Source: Theodoxus fluviatilis (taxonomy: Eukaryota; Mollusca; Gastropoda; Cycloneritida; Neritidae). From it: a DNA stretch of 22,500 nucleotides. The notes below the pieces were generated by a model. It made no database searches and was not told the origin of the DNA. It was given only the letters and a program-made list of their open reading frames with translations. A program made the translations under genes and the position numbers. This document shows, one piece after another, positions 20,470 to 22,500 of this stretch. Numbering within the stretch: the stretch's first letter is position 1; the number at the start of each line of letters is the position of its first letter. Location: NCBI GenBank assembly GCA_034096865.1, contig JAWQFJ010020441.1:10001-32500 (forward strand). Direction: 5' to 3'.

Positions 20470-20508
20470 ACCCCCCACCCCCCCACCCCCCACCCCCACC
20501 CACCCCCG
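20470..20508 (-). other. C-rich tract, potential minus-strand G-quadruplex
   Basis: At least five runs of five or more C separated by single A residues on the plus strand. The minus strand therefore has closely spaced G-runs fitting the standard quadruplex pattern with one-base loops. Confidence 0.8.
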
Positions 20509-20673
20509 GCACTACCTCGCCTACTTCTGGTGTTCCGGTTCCGTCAATCAAACTTTTTTTCGCCCCTTGGAGCAGTCTATAGGAATCTGTCATGATTGGA
20601 TTTTCAAATGGTGACATGCAAATCGATCGTTCGTTTTTTTCAACTTGGACATCAGCGCTGCTTGTCCTAGCTC

Positions 20674-22500
20674 GGTGCTCAGACAGTGCATGTTGCTACA
20701 GGCCAAGGACATGCAAAAATAGATCCGGATTTAGAAACAGATCCAAAAACAAGGTGCTCAGACAGTGCATGTTGCTACATGCCAAGGACATGCAAAAATA
20801 GATCCGGATTTAGAAACAGATCCAAAAACAAGGTGCTCAGACAGTGCATGTTGCTACATGCCAAGGACATGCAAAAATAGATCCGGATTTAGAAACAGAT
20901 CCAAAAACAAGGTGCTCAGACAGTGCATGTTGCTACAGGCCAAGGACATGCAAAAATAGATCCGGATTTAGAAACAGATCCAAAAACAAGGTGCTCAGAC
21001 AGTGCATGTTGCTACATGCCAAGGACATGCAAAAATAGATCCGGATTTAGAAACAGATCCAAAAACAAGGTGCTCAGACAGTGCATGTTGCTACATGCCA
21101 AGGACATGCAAAAATAGATCCGGATTTAGAAACAGATCCAAAAACAAGGGGCTCAGACAATGCATGTTGCTACAGGCCAAGGACATGCAAAAATAGATCC
21201 GGATTTAGAAACAGATCCAAAAACAAGGTGCTCAGACAATGCATGTTGCTACAGGCCAAGGACATGCAAAAATAGATCCGGATTTAGAAACAGATCCAAA
21301 AACAAGGTGCTCAGACAATGCATGTTGCTACATGCCAAGGACATGCAAAAATAGATCCGGATTTAGAAACAGATCCAAAAACAAGGTGCTCAGACAATGC
21401 ATGTTGCTACATGCCAAGGACATGCAAAAATAGATCCGGATTTAGAAACAGATCCAAAAACAAGGGGCTCAGACAATGCATGTTGCTACATGCCATGGAC
21501 ATGCAAAAATAGATCCGGATTTAGAAACAGATCCAAAACAAGGTGCTCAGACAATGCATGTTGCTACAGGCCAAGGACATGCAAAAATAGATCCGGATTT
21601 AGAAACAGATCCAAAAACAAGGGGCTCAGACAATGCATGTTGCTACATGCCAAGGACATGCAAAAATAGATCCGGATTTAGAAACAGATCCAAAAACAAG
21701 GTGCTCAGACAGTGCATGTTGCTACATGCCAAGGACATGCAAAAATAGATCCGGATTTAGAAACAGATCCAAAAACAAGGTGCTCAGACAGTGCATGTTG
21801 CTACAGGCCAAGGACATGCAAAAATAGATCCGGATTTAGAAACAGATCCAAAAACAAGGTGCTCAGACAGTGCATGTTGCTACAGGCCAAGGACATGCAA
21901 AAATAGATCCGGATTTAGAAACAGATCCAAAAACAAGGTGCTCAGACAGTGCATGTTGCTACAGGCCAAGGACATGCAAAAATAGATCCGGATTTAGAAA
22001 CAGATCCAAAAACAAGGGGCTCAGACAGTGCATGTTGCTACATGCCAAGGACATGCAAAAATAGATCCGGATTTAGAAACAGATCCAAAAACAAGGTGCT
22101 CAGACAGTGCATGTTGCTACATGCCAAGGACATGCAAAAATAGATCCGGATTTAGAAACAGATCCAAAAACAAGGTGCTCAGACAGTGCATGTTGCTACA
22201 TGCCAAGGACATGCAAAAATAGATCCGGATTTAGAAACAGATCCAAAAACAAGGTGCTCAGACAGTGCATGTTGCTACAGGCCAAGGACATGCAAAAATA
22301 GATCCGGATTTAGAAACAGATCCAAAAACAAGGTGCTCAGACAGTGCATGTTGCTACAGGCCAAGGACATGCAAAAATAGATCCGGATTTAGAAACAGAT
22401 CCAAAAACAAGGTGCTCAGACAGTGCATGTTGCTACATGCCAAGGACATGCAAAAATAGATCCGGATTTAGAAACAGATCCAAAAACAAGGTGCTCAGAC
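20674..22500. repeat. 79-bp minisatellite/satellite array, 23 full copies and continuing
   Basis: The unit starts GGTGCTCAGACAGTGCATG, passes through GCCAAGGACATGC and AGATCCGGATTTAG, and ends CAGATCCAAAAACAA. Copies start at 20674 and every 79 bp thereafter. One copy (21464-21541) is 78 bp through loss of an A. Nearly all variation is at three sites: GGTGCT or GGGGCT, CAGTGC or CAATGC, and ACAGGCC or ACATGCC. The array runs past the window end. Because 79 is not a multiple of 3 and each unit has a TAG, the repeated 64-codon frames are a by-product, not genes. There are no unique spacers, so it is not a CRISPR array. Confidence 0.98.

Larger units (their letters stand above)
19798..20673. other. 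CpG-richer unique DNA between simple repeats and the minisatellite
   Basis: No coding exon can be supported. Overlapping frames on both strands (20173-20499 minus, 20336-20614 plus) lack recognisable motifs. It includes the promoter-like cluster and C-rich tract listed separately. Confidence 0.5.

Noticed and set aside
20592..22459. Ladder of 64- and 90-codon frames across the 79-bp array, and a CRISPR-like reading of the array
   Set aside because: The frames arise because a 79-bp unit rotates frame each copy and has one TAG. The units are contiguous with no unique spacers, so it is a tandem repeat, not CRISPR.

Overview
The window looks like a stretch of animal nuclear DNA, not bacterial or viral. 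It has one spliced gene with clean GT-AG introns, long AT-rich intergenic DNA, and much simple-sequence repeat (TG/CA, TC/GA, TA, ATC, ATCC, CAGA). It also holds nested retroposon debris and a minisatellite. Repeat-dense DNA of this kind, THAP-type zinc-finger fragments and short ATC/ATCC-tailed retroposons fit a lophotrochozoan, most likely a gastropod mollusc. That assignment is an inference and no marker here proves it.

Layout. Bases 1-1083 hold nothing I can support. Bases 1084-7414 carry a plus-strand gene in three coding exons (1084-2420, 2780-3102, 7110-7414). The intron phases are compatible and give a predicted 654-residue, strongly basic, apparently disordered protein with repeated R-R-x-S motifs. 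I do not recognise it. Its 4-kb second intron contains TA, GT and TC microsatellites and a possible small DNA transposon. Downstream, 7670-7777 encodes the start of a THAP-like finger. It runs straight into a 1.56-kb foldback structure (7778-9333) whose two inverted arms each carry the start of a different THAP ORF, pointing at each other. The foldback loop contains a relative of a repeat that is tandemly duplicated at 13712-14126.

Bases 9334-14482 are mostly intergenic, with ATC repeats, two similar TG-then-GA compound microsatellites and the 203-bp tandem duplication. At 14483-15560 an exon-like reading frame is split by an 896-bp retroposon flanked by 17-bp target duplications. That retroposon is a tandem pair of related units with ATCC tails. 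Its first unit is itself broken by a 491-bp solo LTR with 4-bp CATA duplications, and the second unit serves as an empty-site comparison. This gives a readable order of insertion events.

From 17.3 to 19.8 kb the sequence is dominated by simple repeats, including a (CT)(CA) / (GT)(GA) inverted pair around a 320-bp unique island. Bases 19800-20670 are CpG-richer, with a perfect CRE palindrome and a C-rich tract able to form a G-quadruplex on the minus strand. From 20674 to the window end there is a nearly homogeneous 79-bp tandem repeat, 23 full copies and still continuing.

Only one gene can be supported with good confidence. The rest is mobile-element archaeology and repeat DNA, and I see no defence or biosynthetic system.
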